Positions 22,331 through 33,498 are shown, numbered from the stretch's first letter. The stretch: 64,000 nt of DNA from Symbiodinium natans (GCA_905221605.1 CAJNDS010002394.1:344183-408182); one strand, 5' to 3'. The notes: generated by a model from the sequence alone, not told the origin. A program made the numbers and translations.

Positions 22331-22935
22331 GTAAGTAGTTTTAGGGTTTAGGGTTTAGGGTTTAGGGTTTAGGGTTTAGGGTAAGTATGTATACCTTTGG
22401 GACAAACATGAACCTTAAACCTATACTACTGCACTCCCTTTAAATGTAGATGGGCCACAAAGCCTTTCAATCCCTTTTTAGGGCTCATTTGGAGGATTGC
22501 ACTATTTTGTGTTGGTTTGGGAAATCTCCTAGTTGCTTGTGAAGAAATGTTCCGAATATTCCTTAATGATGATCTGGGAAGGCAGAAGGAAGAGGGGGTT
22601 CGGGTGCCTTCTCGGGCTTGCTTGTTAGGGCTTCAGGGCTCGTAGGGTTTTTCGGGGTCGAGGGTTTACCTAAACCCTAAACCCTAAACCCTAAACCCTA
22701 AACCCTAAACCATAAACCCTAAACCCTAAACAAAGGGGGTTTCATGGCTTCGGGCTGTGTTGCGTTGAGCGTATGTTTGGCTTACAAGTCACCCTAGCAC
22801 GCTGCTATTGGACCGGCCCTGCCGTGCATGTTAGCTCTTCGGGCGTGGGCTTGGGTCTCGGTTTAGGGTTTATACGGGTTTAGGGTTTAGGGTTTAGGCG
22901 AAAGGGGTACATGAGCTTGACTGCCAGTTGCCCAG

Positions 22936-22999
22936 GTGTCTATGCGCACCTATTCGATCTACTCTGCCGTGTGATCACCACAACGGTGCCTCGCCAACG
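22936..22999 (+). CDS. candidate exon
   Basis: Acceptor CAGTTGCCCAG precedes VYAHLFDLLCRVITTTVPRQ. The donor would be GC. The hydrophobic pattern looks like a helix. Confidence 0.4.
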
Positions 23000-23278
23000 G
23001 CTGTGAGGAACACAATGAACCCTTAACCCGAACTCAGGAACTACGGCTTAGGGTTTAGGGTTTAGGGTTTGGGGTTTAGGGTTTGGGGTTTGGGGTTTAG
23101 GGGTTTGGGGTTTAGGGGTTTAGGGTTTAGGGTTTCGGGTCCTTGCAACCTAGAGCTTATGACCAAGCTCTGAGACTGCGATCTCTCGAGCCGGCTTGGG
23201 ACCCCCAGCCCTAGGAGCCTTGAACCCTGCCCTAAGGACCCTGCAGACTCGATAAGCCCAAGCCCTGAACCCCCAAAA

Positions 23279-23424
23279 CCGTAAATCCTAAACCCTAAAC
23301 CCTAAATCCTAAACCTCTACCCTAAACCCTAAACCCTAAACCCTAAACCCTATACCCTAAACCCTAAACCCTAAACCCTAAACCCTAAACCCTAAACCCT
23401 AAACCCTAAACCCTAAACCCTAAA
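23279..23424 (-). repeat. CCCTAAA array, about 19 units
   Basis: A long run with a few point variants at its left end. Confidence 0.9.
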
Positions 23425-23518
23425 GCCCAGAACTCTGCGGTTAAAAGGCGATCTTTGGCTTCGTCTACGAGGCGTTCAGGAGCTGTGCCCCTTGGCAGTC
23501 GCAGACTAGGAGGAGATT

Positions 23519-23605
23519 GGGTTTAGGGTTTAGGGTTTAGGGTTTAGGGTTTAGGGTTTAGGGTTTAGGGTTTAGGGTTTAGGGTTTAGGGTTTAGGGTT
23601 TAGGG
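23519..23605 (+). repeat. TTTAGGG array, about 12 units
   Basis: It begins directly after an open segment 23475-23518 ending GATTGG, giving a possible GTTTAGG donor. Confidence 0.9.
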
Positions 23606-24228
23606 CCCTAGCCCAAGACCTTCAGCTTGTTTAAGGGCCGGCTCTGTAGTATCCCAGGGGTCTAAACGAGCCCCCCGCCGAAGGTTTAGGGCTTACTGAA
23701 GTCGATTGTAAAACATTTTTGGGTGCCATTCGGGTGATCGACGTCTGGATTGCTTGGGTTTAAGGCTTGGGGATTAGGAATATCGGGTCGGAGGTGCGCG
23801 GTGCAGTATAAGGTTTATGCTGCTGGGTTTTGATTTGCGGGCTTGGGGCTGTTTCTAGCCCAAGCCGCCACAGGACCACTGTGTCTTTTAAAAGTCCACA
23901 GCGCAACGGACGCAACCTCAAATCCTCTAAGCCCCCAAAGCCTTGAACCCAAAACCCTGAAACCCTGCCCCCTTGAAATCCCTGGGCTTAAGCCTCAAAT
24001 CCGCACCCAACGTTTTCAACCAAAGGAAAATACGTCCAAGAACCCACTAAACCCTCTGAAGCCCTCCTAGAATCCATAAGAGCCCTAGACTTAAACCTCT
24101 CGAAACCCTAAACCCTAAGCCCTAAACCCTAAACCCTACGCTCTAGGGTTTAGGGCTAGGGTTTAGGGCCAGGGTTTAGGGTTTAGGGTTTAGGGTTTGG
24201 GGTTGCCTCTCAAAGGTCGATGGCCTAC

Positions 24229-24280
24229 CTGGGGGCCTCTGCCAACGCTGCATGTGGTGCCGCGCCACGGCGGCCTTTGT
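24229..24280 (-). CDS. candidate reverse-strand exon
   Basis: Reading the reverse strand, acceptor AGTCCACCAACAG and donor GTAGGC enclose TKAAVARHHMQRWQRPP. It lies between forward-strand candidates. Confidence 0.45.
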
Positions 24281-24617
24281 CTGTTGGTGGACTTTGAGGG
24301 TTCAGGGCCTACGAGATTAGGGTTTAGGGTTTAGATCTTCCTGGGTGTTGGTGTTTGTCAGGGGTTGAGGCCTGAGGGGGAGCAGTGGAGTGGTTCGATC
24401 CTGGCAGCTCTGAGCCAGGGCGCTTGCAACTCCCGGACTCGAAGCCTCAAGCCCTTGTTTCTGTATCCGAAACCCTAAACCCTAATCCCTAAACCCTAAG
24501 CCCTAAACTAGACTCCTAAACCCGAAACGCCAAACCCTAAACCCTAGACTGATCTTCAACCGTACGACCCTTACTCCGAAACCGGGAGCAACTCGTCCTC
24601 GGCTTGGCAACAAGTAG

Positions 24618-24660
24618 AGGACCCCGAAAGCCTGCAAACCAAACCCCCACGCAGCTTAAG
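24618..24660 (+). CDS. candidate exon
   Basis: DPESLQTKPPRSL ends at donor GTGAGG, which leads straight into a TTTAGGG array. The acceptor is CAACAAGTAG. Confidence 0.35.
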
Positions 24661-24663
24661 GTG

Positions 24664-25110
24664 AGGGTTTAGGGTTTAGGGATGTTTCGGGTTTAGGGTT
24701 TAGAGTTTAGAGTTTAGGGTTTAGGGTTTAGGGTTTAGGGGGGCTTAGGGTTTAGGGTTTAGGAGGGCTTAGGGTTTAGGATCTGGGTTTTAGGGTTTCA
24801 GGGTTTTAGGGTTTAGTAGGGTTTAGGGTCTAGGTTTTAGGGTTTTAGGGTTTAGTAGGGTTTAGGATCTGGGTTTGGGGGTTTTAGGGTTTAGTAGGGT
24901 TTAGGCTCTAGGTTTTATGGTTTTAGGGTTCAGTAGGGCTTAGGGTTTGGGATCTGGGTGTTAGGGTTTTAGGGTTTAGTAGGGTTTAGAGTATAGGGTC
25001 TAGGTTTTAGGGCTTTTGGGTTTAGGGTTTAGGGTCTAGGGCATAGGGTCTAAGTTTTAAGATTCTAGGGTTTTAGGGTTTAGGGTCTGGGTTTAGGGTG
25101 GGTCTTGGTT
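24664..25110 (+). repeat. higher-order TTTAGGG repeat
   Basis: Heptamers are organised in units of about 40-50 nt marked by alternating ATCTGGG and GTCTAGG boundaries and an internal TTTAGTAGGGTTTAG. At least five such units can be followed between 24781 and 25010. Confidence 0.7.
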
Positions 25111-25193
25111 TTGGGCTTGTGTGTATGGGGTGTCCCTTTGCGTGCACTAGAAATACAACTCCTGCTACATATACACACCCCTGGACCCTAAGT

Positions 25194-25630
25194 CCTAAAC
25201 CCTAAATCCTAAACCCTAAACCCTAAATCCTAAACCCTAAATCCAAACCCTAAATCTAAACCCTAAGTCCTAAACCCTAAAACCCAAACCCGAAACCCAA
25301 AACCCCTCCAAATCCCCAAAGCCCAAAAACAGCGTCAAGTCTTACACCTCAAACCCGCAAGCCCGAACTCCGCCAATCCTCAAACTCTAGACCCTCCAGC
25401 CATAGACCCCACCCTAAACCCTAAACCCTGAACCCTGAACCCTAAACCCCCCTCTTAAACCCTAAGCCCGAAGCCCCAGAGGTCGCCAAAACCCTAAACC
25501 CTGAACCTCAAAGCCCCAAAACCCGTAAACCCTAAACCCTACACCCTAAACCCCAAACCCTAAACTCTAAACCCTAAACCCTAAACCCTAAACCCTCCCC
25601 TAAACCCTAAACCCTAAACCCTAAACCCTT
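25194..25630 (-). repeat. degenerate CCCTAAA tract
   Basis: A long, imperfect tract with many single-base variants. It ends 9 nt before the acceptor of the exon at 25639. Confidence 0.75.
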
Positions 25631-25638
25631 CACGCCAG

Positions 25639-26911
25639 AGTTCTGGAAAGGCTACGACTTGGGCTCCGAGGGGCTGGAGTCTTTCGACGACCATGGCGCC
25701 TGGGTGCAGTCTAAAGGCCCATGGGTGCTGGGTTTATAGGAAATGGTGAGCAATTTGTGTTTAGGGGTTTGGGGTTTAGGCATCAGGGCTAAGAAGTGCT
25801 AGGGTGTAGGTTTTAGGGCTGGTTTTTTTCCGTGAGGTGGGCATCCAATGCCCAGGTTAGGTTTGGGCTTGCATGTGGGGAAATTATTGTCTCCCCTTTT
25901 TCTCCCCCCCCCCCCCCCCCCACCCCCACCCCTGCACACAAAACACCCTGGGGGCCTGAAAAATTAGATTTCGGTTTTGCGGGTTATTTCTAAACCCTAA
26001 ACCCTAAACCCCTAAAACCCTAAAACCCTAAACCCTGCACCCCTAAACCCCTAAACCCCTAAACCCCTAAACCCCTAAACCCCTAAACCCCTAAACCCCT
26101 AAACCCCTAAACCCCTAAACACCTAAACCCCTAAACCCCTAAACCCCTAAACCCCTAAACCCCTAAACCCCTAAACCCCTAAACCCCTAAACCCCTAAAC
26201 CCCTAACCCCTAACCCCTAGACCCTCAACCCCTAAACCCCTAAACCCTAGACCCTAAACCCCCTCGTCCCTCGGAGTCCAAAAAACCCTGAGCAGGCTCC
26301 CAAGAGCTAAACCCTAAACCCTAATCTAAACCCTAAACCCTAAACCGAGCAGGCTCCCAGGAGCTTCTTGAAGAGGCGAGGCCGGATGACGGTGTGCTCA
26401 TCGCCGGGCCCTCTATTGAAGCTGAGCCCCGTACGTGACATGTTTAGGCTTTAGAGGGTTTAGGGTTTAGGGTTTAGGGTTTAGGGTTTAGGGTTTAGGG
26501 TTTAGAGTTTAGGGTTGGGTTTAGGGCAAATGTTCTAGGTCAAATGCAGCTGTCTTAGTCCTGGATATTGTCGAAGTAAGTTCTTGTCCAGGCTTGGGGT
26601 TTCCAGGGCTGTCGGGTTCAGGGTTAGTCTTCCGGGCTGTAGGGTTCATTGATGTTTCTTGGCCTCCTCTTCCCCCTCCTCCCCCCCCCCCCCCAATCCT
26701 CCAAGCACGTGACATATGGTAGGCCCCCGCCAAATTCGGATCTCTTCCTTGCGTACACGAAACATATCATGGCCACCTCCCCCAACAAAGGGACCCGAAA
26801 CTGAAACCCTAAACCCTAAACCCTTGTGACGCGCACACTCCCGAGGTGGTACTCAAGTGGGTCGTGTTCGTCCTTGCCGCGGTCATGTACTACTTGCATG
26901 AGAAGCTCTCT
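25639..26911 (+). CDS. candidate membrane protein gene, four phase-linked exons
   Basis: Exons are 25639-25724 (FWKGYDLGSEGLESFDDHGA...), 26361-26430 (ELLEEARPDDGVLIAGPSIE...), 26550-26575 (VLVLDIVE) and 26846 to about 26911. The last encodes VVLKWVVFVLAAVMYYL, a likely membrane helix. Acceptors are CCTTCACGCCAG, GCAGGCTCCCAG, GTCAAATGCAG and CACTCCCGAG; donors are GTGCTG, GTACGT and GTAAGT, and the last is unclear. Phases 0, 1 and 0 match at the three joins. The introns hold the octamer array, a TTTAGGG array and CCCTAAA units. Family not recognised. Upstream and downstream exons are probably missing. Confidence 0.5.
26040..26215 (-). repeat. CCCCTAAA octamer array, about 22 units
   Basis: Unlike the heptamer arrays, the unit here is eight bases. 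It lies in an intron of the candidate gene 25639-26911, 145 nt before an acceptor. Confidence 0.9.
26290..26365. repeat. 19-bp direct duplication flanking a short CCCTAAA array
   Basis: GAGCAGGCTCCCARGAGCT occurs at 26290-26308 and 26347-26365, with 38 nt of CCCTAAA repeats between. The right copy contains the 3' splice site and first bases of an exon. Confidence 0.75.
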
Positions 26912-27267
26912 CTTGTTCAGAATACTTGCACGAAACCCTCAACCCTAAACCACTAAACCCTTCGAGCCTGAACGGGAATCTAAACCTTTTTGAGGGTTTA
27001 TAGGTGAGCTTCTGATCATGAATTCCGCGTCTTCTTGATGGACCTTGGCGTCTGCCAAGCTTTTCGTGTACCAAACCAACTGCTAGGGCTTCCCATAACA
27101 AGAGTGCAGGGTTTAAAGGTTAGGGGGCAAGCCCGGCGACTTGCGACGCAAAGCCCGAAACCTTGTAGCCCTTGAGCCTTAAAGCCCGAAACCCCAAACA
27201 GGGCAAACGCGGCCCCATCCCTACACCCTAAGCCCCAAACCCTAAACCCAGGGCTCGGTTAGCTCAG

Positions 27268-27372
27268 GGAAGCCGCAAGCTGTCATCCCCGCACCCGGGA
27301 ACACAAGGCGCCCAAGGCAGACGACCACTAAACTCACCCGGGCCCAAGTGCAGGTTCTTCGAATTGAGGGGG
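27268..27372 (+). CDS. candidate exon with telomere-repeat donor
   Basis: Acceptor CGGTTAGCTCAG, 35 open codons including KPQAVIPAPGNTRRPRQTTT, and donor GTTTAGG from the following array. Confidence 0.5.
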
Positions 27373-27487
27373 GTTTAGGGTTTAGGGTTTCAAGTTTAGG
27401 GTTCAGGGTTTAGGTTGTTTAGCGGTTTCGGGGCTGCGGTTTCAGCATTAAGGTTTGTCCCTGATGAACAGCAGCCCCTCCCTCCAG

Positions 27488-27523
27488 GCTGACACTAGCA
27501 GTCTAGTGCAAAGACAGCGCTAA
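27488..27523 (+). CDS. candidate terminal exon
   Basis: Acceptor CCCCTCCCTCCAG, then ADTSSLVQRQR and TAA. It may end the gene carried by the exon at 27268. Confidence 0.35.
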   Translation, partial: ADTSSLVQRQR

Positions 27524-27922
27524 GTACCAACTATATTCATAACCACAGGGGCAAGAAACAACTCTCTCACGAAAAGGAGGATGATGTGATTCATAATCTA
27601 CATTATATATATATATATCACGAATAATCTTACTGGTTAAGAATAATAAGGACGCTAAACAAAGCGATCAGCAACAGCCTTTGGGACCAAATGAACCCTA
27701 ACAGGTTTATGGCCCTTATACGTTAATCGGGACTAAAGTAGTATAGGGTATATGACCCCTAAACCCTAAATCCTAGACCCCAATTCGATGGTTCATTTGA
27801 AGCTCAAGGAAGGACCTATCATATGAAGCACAAGAACTAAACCCTAAATCCTAAACCCTAAACCCAAACCCTAAACCCTAAACCCTAAACCCTCAACCCT
27901 AAGCTCACTCAGAACATCCCAG
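27524..27922. other. no firm feature
   Basis: An AT-rich microsatellite (about 27606-27620), stray heptamers and an unplaced open segment DGSFEAQGRTYHMKHKN near 27787-27837 without clear splice sites. Confidence 0.35.
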
Positions 27923-27984
27923 GGGTGGGGGCCTCGACCTCCCATGGGTGTGCCAAGCAGGCGTCCGGCCTGCACTACTCCGGG
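27923..27984 (+). CDS. candidate exon with telomere-repeat donor
   Basis: VGASTSHGCAKQASGLHYSG lies between acceptor AGAACATCCCAG and donor GTTTAGAG. Confidence 0.4.
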
Positions 27985-28639
27985 GTTTAGAGCTTAGGGC
28001 TTAGGGTTTAGTGTCAGGGTTTAGGGCTTAGGGCTTAGGGTTTAGAGTTTAGGGTTTAGGGTTTAGAGCTTAGGGTTGTGTTTGAGATTTGGGGGTTGGT
28101 TTATGTAGGGTTGGTAGGGTTTAGGCCCGGAGCTGAGCACGCCCAAGCCGTGGACTTCCAGACCCCTAAGCCCCAAAACCCTCAAATCCTCAAATCCTCG
28201 TCAGGGTTTAGGGTTTAGGGTTTACTCGTAGGGTTTAGGGTTTAGAGGTTAGCTTGTGCTGGATCAAAAGTTACGGTGTTGAGGTTTAGGGAATCAGGGC
28301 TTTGGGTTTAGGCAGTTCGGTGAATTTGGGTTCAGGGCCTGCGTTTCGGACGACCAAAGTGCTAAGTTATCCGGAGAGATCAGGGTTCAGTGTCTTTTTG
28401 AGCGAGATTTCCCTGTTCCCTAAAACCTAAAGATCTATCTACTTAGTTACGCTACACCTTAAACCCTAACCCCTAAACCCTAAACTCTAAACCCTAAACT
28501 CTAAAGCCTGGACGTCACACAGGGTCATCATATCGCATAGGCAGATAAGAAGTGGCCAGGACGGTTGGCGCTTTGGGTGGCCTCCATATCCATACATCAT
28601 GGGTTCCCCCCCCCCCCCCCCCCCCCCTAGGTACAACAC

Positions 28640-28735
28640 CATGAAGTTGGGACGTTCCCCCCAGTCCTTAATAGGGATTCTTGTACCCCCCATTCGAATC
28701 CCTTTCAAGGACTGCTCGTATTCTGAGGGTAGTTT
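28640..28735. mobile_element. degenerate MITE family C copy
   Basis: It contains AGTCCTTAATAGGGATTCTT and AATCCCTTTCAAGGACTGCT, imperfect mates of the family C arms. A 20-nt C run (28604-28627) lies beside it. Confidence 0.4.
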
Positions 28736-28988
28736 CATGGGCCCTGAATCTGGTCGCTAACCTCCTTTAAACGTTTCTGATATATAGGCCCTTAATTTGT
28801 GTAGGGCATCTAAGGGGTATATAAGGGGCACTCTTTTAAGGGACCATGTAACTATGCTAAGAACCATGAAGCCCAGATCGCATCCAAGTCCTCTGAGCGG
28901 TAAAGCCCTGAACCCCCAAACCCGTAAACTCCTAGGTTCTCAACCCTAAACCCTAACCCCCTACTCCCCGTGAACTAAGGGCTCACAG

Positions 28989-29063
28989 CTCTGAATGCTG
29001 CCTGTTGGGCTGCCTACGCATGGGCGCTGGGCCATGTTGTCCGCCTCATGCTGGCACTGTTGG
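28989..29063 (+). CDS. candidate exon, hydrophobic
   Basis: Acceptor AAGGGCTCACAG, then 24 open codons (ALNAACWAAYAWALGHVVRL...), then a GT donor. It probably forms a membrane helix. Confidence 0.5.
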
Positions 29064-29246
29064 GTCCATAGTAGTTTAGGGTTTAGGGTTTAGGGTTTAG
29101 GGTTTAGGGTTTGGGGTTTAGGGGTTAGGGTTTAGGGTTTAGGGTTTAGGGTTTAGGGTTTAGGACCGCAGTTCAGGGTTTGGGGTGAACCCTCGCATTC
29201 CTAAACTCAGACCTTTGTTTCCTTGTGCTCTTGGCTTTGTTCTCAG

Positions 29247-29298
29247 GGCTGAATGCATCGCGTCTTGCAACGGGATCAAAACATCCCTGAGCAGAATG
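29247..29298 (+). CDS. candidate exon
   Basis: The strong acceptor GGCTTTGTTCTCAG precedes AECIASCNGIKTSLSRM and donor GTTTTT. Confidence 0.45.
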
Positions 29299-29367
29299 GT
29301 TTTTCGAGCTTAGGGTTTACGGTTTAGGGTTTAGGGTTTAGGGTTAGGGGGCAGGTTTCCATCTCAC

Positions 29368-29483
29368 TGCCATGAGACCGATCAAGCAGGGTTTCAGAGG
29401 CTCCTTCTTGTTCATCTCGTTGACGACGGTTTCGCGGAATGCTGCTAATCCCCCGGCTTGTTTGAAGTCGTATTTCAAGTCTG
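29368..29483 (-). CDS. candidate reverse-strand exon
   Basis: Reverse-strand acceptor CCCACAACCAG and donor GTGAGATG enclose 38 open codons, including ADLKYDFKQAGGLAAFRETV and NEMNKKEPLKPCLIGLMA. It is one of the most protein-like segments of the domain, though both neighbours read on the forward strand. Confidence 0.55.
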
Positions 29484-29722
29484 CTGGTTGTGGGCCTGGG
29501 TACCCTAAACCCTAAACCCTAAACCCTAAACCCTAAACCCTACTAACTCCACTAAACCCTAAACCCTACTAAGCCCTAAACCCTAAACCCTAGTTTGGGG
29601 GTTCAGGGTTTCGGTTTCAGGTTTTTGGGGGCTTCAGGGTCCTCGAAACCCTAAACCCTAAACCGATTTGCCTTGACTAACCTCAGCCCCTCATCTCCGA
29701 ACTGCTTCTATTGCTTGCGCAG

Positions 29723-29749
29723 GGGCCTGGCAAAGATCCCAAGTCTAGG
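29723..29749 (+). CDS. candidate 27-nt exon
   Basis: Acceptor TATTGCTTGCGCAG, GPGKDPKSR, donor GTTTAGG from the array. Phase 0 on both sides. Confidence 0.4.
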
Positions 29750-29847
29750 GTTTAGGGCTTAGGGCTTGGGGTTTGGGGTTTGGGGTTTGGGGTTTGGGGT
29801 TTCGGGTTTCGGGTGAAGCTGAACTCAACATGAACTTTGCATTCCAG

Positions 29848-29902
29848 GATAGGATCGCCTGGAGCCCTATCTTCCAACCGCCCCCAATACCCTATACACC
29901 CT
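29848..29902 (+). CDS. candidate exon
   Basis: Acceptor CTTTGCATTCCAG precedes DRIAWSPIFQPPPIPYTP and a TAA stop. It could be terminal, or the donor may be missed. Confidence 0.35.
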
Positions 29903-30044
29903 AAACTCTAAACCCCTGCCTCAATCACGCTCCCTCAACCCTAGGCCCTAAACCCTTAAGCTCTGAACCCTAATTATCCCCAACCTAAACCTAAACCCTT
30001 AGAGCCCCCTAAACCCTAGAACCATAAACCCTTCCCCCACTGAG

Positions 30045-31385
30045 GGCGAGGTCTCTGAGTCAACCCTGCTATTCGCCAAGCAAAGGTACATGCCCTGCTC
30101 TTCCTCGCGTTTAGGGTTTAGGGTTTAGGGTTTAGGGTTTAGGGTTTAGGGTTTAGGGTTTAGGGTTTAGGGTTGCTCTGGGACCCGCCAAGCCCCTGAA
30201 CCTTAAACCCCAACCCTAAACCCGACACCCTGAACCCTAAGCTCTCTAAGCCATCATTGCATTTGAGGATGGATCGTGACACCTCGGGACAACCCTCGGC
30301 TGGCGGGGGTGTGCACTCGCGGTGGGTCTGATTTCTAAGCCCTACTTACCGTAAACCCTAAACCCTCTACATAAGGGGTTTAGGGTTTAGGACCATAAAC
30401 CCTAAACCCTATAATATAGGGCACTTATATCTAGAACAGACCATAAAGGAATACTGTAGTACTCATTCCGAGCCCTATAGTGCGCAAGCCCTATAAGGTA
30501 ACGGTAAGCGAATTCCTTGCATTTGGCATCTGAGCTTCAGATATTTCCAGCGCAAGTCATCGTTTGCGGACTCAACATCCTACAAGGTTTTGAGGTGCGA
30601 GGTTTTGCTTGGACCCAGAGTAGGCGCTTATTCCCTTTTTGGGGGGTTTAGGTTCCTTCCCTTGGAAGCCCCTTTAAACCAAAAAGGGTACCTTGTTATT
30701 CCTAGGTTTCTCTTGGGTCTCGTTCTTTCCAGACCTTCAAACCCTAAACCCTAAACCCTAAACCCTAAACCCTAAACCCCGAAAGGGTACCTTGCTATTC
30801 CTTGGGTCGAGTTTAAGAGATGCAGTTGGCCACGATTGGTCCCACAGGGTGGGGTGGCCTTTACCCCAATATCCCAAACCCTGGCAAACCCAAGCCCAAA
30901 ACTCCACTCAAACCGTAAGCCCTAAACCCTAAACTCCACTCAAACCGTAAGCCCTAAACCGTAAGCCCTAAACCCTAAACCCAAACCCTGAACCCTAAAC
31001 CCGAAACAACACCCTAAGCCGTGGCGCAGATGAGCATGATGTCCTCTCCGTCCTTGACGTTGATGGCATCTGCATCACTACCGCGCTCCGGCATGGGGTG
31101 CCCTGGCCAAAATCAAGGGTGGATGGAAGTCTTTTTGTCGGTTGCTTTAGGTTTAGGAAATCTTTTTGTTTAGGGTTTAGGGTTTGGAGTTTAGGGTTTA
31201 GGGTTTGGGGTTTGGGGTTTAGGGCGTGCGGAAGTGTCCCCTCAGACATTTACTCAACTGCTCTCTCGAAGCTCCAGACCAAGCAGTGGTTTGCTGCTAG
31301 TGGTTTCGGCGCTATTCGGTATGTAACAGCATGATCTTGACCAGCCGCGAACATATAGTCACATGTGCCTATACACACATATATG

Positions 31386-31418
<33 letters not shown>

Positions 31419-33347
31419 TTGATTGATTCCCTCTCTCTAAATATGTACACACACAAATGTATATATATATGTATATATACATACATACAGACATATATGT
31501 ATATACACATGTATATATATATATACACCTCATATACATACATAAATGCACATATATATATATATGTATGTAGGTATGAATGCGCTTCCGCCCCCTCTCA
31601 TGTACCTCGATCGAGATTGTTTAGGTACAATGAGTCTTCATGGAGTCACCAACGTTCTAAATCAACACTTCACTAGTTTGTCAACATACTAAGGAATATG
31701 AAGCGATATGAAATTACTCGGAGGTTTCAATAGGACCTACCGAGCTGGTGAGGTAAATGACGAAACGGGTAGCTAAGCTAGGGCTGCAAGGGTTAGGGCT
31801 TTGGGTTTTGGGGGCTTTTGGGTTTTGGGTTTAGGGGTCTTCATGTCAGGGTCTGAGGTTTTCAAAGTGGGAAGTCGACATGCTGACCTAGACCGCCTTA
31901 GACGGACCAGGTCACTGTGAGGTTTTTCTGCGGCGGAAAAGAACCCTGAACCCAAAACCCTCGACCCTAAGCCCTAAATCCTAAGCCAAGCCACCAGCGT
32001 CCTGTCTTTTCTTCTCATCTGAACGAGGTTCAATATATACATATATATATATATATATTTATGCTTTAGCTTGGACCCAGAGGAATTAGGCCCGTATTCC
32101 CTTTTTTGAAGAGGGTACCCTTGGCATTCCTAGGTCACGCCTGAGTCTAACCCTAAACCCTAAACGGACTCAAAAGGATTTTAAACTCAGGGTCCCGTCA
32201 GGATGGCGCCAATCCCCTGAATATTCTGATCCCCGAATTCTGAATTTCAACCCTGAGCCTTCAACTTAGGGTTTAGGGTTTAGGGTTTAGGGTTCAGGGT
32301 TTAGGCTTTAGGGTTTAGGGTTTCGGGTCCCCAAGCTCAGGAGCAAGTCCCCAAGCTTCAACGACATGGTTCGGGCCTCGCGCACGAGCACCGTGGCAGC
32401 CGACAGCGAGTGGTGACAGAAGTCTTAAGCCGTAGGGTCAGGGTTCAGAGTTTTGGGTTTTGGGTTTTGGTTTTGGGTTTAGGGTTTAGGGTTTAGGGTT
32501 TAGGGCTAGGGCTTTAGGGTGTGGAGTTTACAGAGTTCATAGGGTTTAGGGCCTTGGTAGCCCAGTAAGGTACCCTTTGCCCTTTTTTGGTTCAAATTTC
32601 TCTTGTAGTAACCAGTAGAGTTTGGTTTAGGGTTGACTTCCATACCCTCCACCCCAAACCGTAAAGCCTGCAAGGGGCCCCCTCAGGCAGCGCCTAAACC
32701 CTAAACCCTAAACCCTAAGCCCTAAACCCTAAACCCTAAACCCTAAACCCCATATCCGGTGTTTTGGGCCTAGCCCTTCCTGCAACAAGGCCCGGAGGCC
32801 CTAAAGCCCTAGACCCATTGACCTGGGTTTAGGGGTTTAGGGTTTGGGGGTTTAGGGTTTTTTGGGGTTTGGGGTTTGGAGTTCAGGGGTTTAGGGGTTT
32901 AGGGGTTTAGGGGTTTAGGGGTTTAGGGGTTTAGGGGTTTAGGGGTTTAGGGGTTTAGGGGTTTAGGGGTTTAGGGGTTTATGGGTTTAGGGGTTTAGGG
33001 GTTTTTGGGGTTTAGGGGTTTAGGGGTTTAGGGGTTTAGGGGTTTAGGGGTTTAGGGGTTTAGGGTTTAGGCCCAAACAGGGTTTCTGGCTAGGTGGGTG
33101 GGAAAGGACCTAGACTAGAGCCTCATTGCCACCCCTTGTTTGGGGGGCGCTTATCTGCGCAAGAACCCTAAACCCTGAGCCCGAAAACCCTAAGCCCCAA
33201 ACCTGCAACGAAAACACTTGAACCCTAAACCCTAAACCCTAAACCCTAAACCCTAAACCCTAAATCCTAACCCTAAACCCTCCGGGCCTCTGAGGCTCCA
33301 AGCAGAAAGCCAACCTACAGCAACTTGGAAGTGCACTTGTACTTTGG
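30045..33347 (+). CDS. candidate multi-exon gene in telomere-repeat introns
   Basis: Exons: 30045-30085 (GEVSESTLLFAKQ), 30268-30325 (MDRDTSGQPSAGGGVHSRW), 30541-30586 (IFPAQVIVCGLNILQ), 30826-30848 (GHDWSHR), 31030-31118 (HDVLSVLDVDGICITTALRH...), 31246-31318 (IYSTALSKLQTKQWFAASGF...), 32341-32412 (SKSPSFNDMVRASRTSTVAA...), 32790-32826 (PGGPKALDPLTW) and 33306-33347 (KANLQQLGSALVLW). Intron phase matches at six of eight joins; the joins around 31030 do not match as drawn. Most introns have TTTAGGG after the donor and CCCTAAA before the acceptor. Not recognised as a family. It may continue into the exons at 33499-37508. Confidence 0.5.
30611..30720. mobile_element. MITE family B, copy 1
   Basis: Ends GGACCCAGAGTAGG and TTCTCTTGGGTCT are inverted mates. 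The interior carries CCCTTTTTGGGG and AACCAAAAAGGG, also inverted. It lies in an intron. Confidence 0.55.
31375..31575. repeat. AT/CATATA compound microsatellite
   Basis: Runs of TA, CATA and GTGT repeats. Open frames across it translate the repeat. It starts the intron after the exon at 31246. Confidence 0.9.
32073..32149. mobile_element. MITE family B, copy 2
   Basis: GGACCCAGAGGAATTAGGCC at the left and CCTAGGTCACGCCTGAGTCT at the right match the family B ends. A TA microsatellite (32035-32058) abuts it. Confidence 0.5.
32553..32612. mobile_element. MITE family A, left half only
   Basis: CTTGGTAGCCCAGTAAGGTA and the following CTTTGCCC, TTTTTTGG and GTAACCAG match the left half of the copy at 39394-39510; the right half is missing. 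Confidence 0.5.
32827..33068 (+). repeat. TTTAGGGG octamer array, about 25 units
   Basis: The array starts on the donor GT of the exon 32790-32826. The eight-base unit matches the inverted octamer array at 26040. Confidence 0.9.
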
Positions 33348-33498
33348 GTTTAGACTTGAGGTTGGTTTAGGGTTTAGGGTTCAGGGTTCAGGGTTCAGGG
33401 TTTAGGGTTTAGGGTTTTGGGTTTTGGGCTTAGGGTTTAGGGTTCAGGGTAGGTGTGCCAAGATTTAAAACCCTATACTGAACCCTGAACCTCTACAG

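Noticed and set aside
28660-28700. tRNA-like T-arm (ATTCGAATCC)
   Set aside because: No matching acceptor or anticodon arms; the sequence is part of a degenerate MITE.
31250-31676. Tyr/Ile-rich ORFs on both strands
   Set aside because: They translate AT/CATATA microsatellites.
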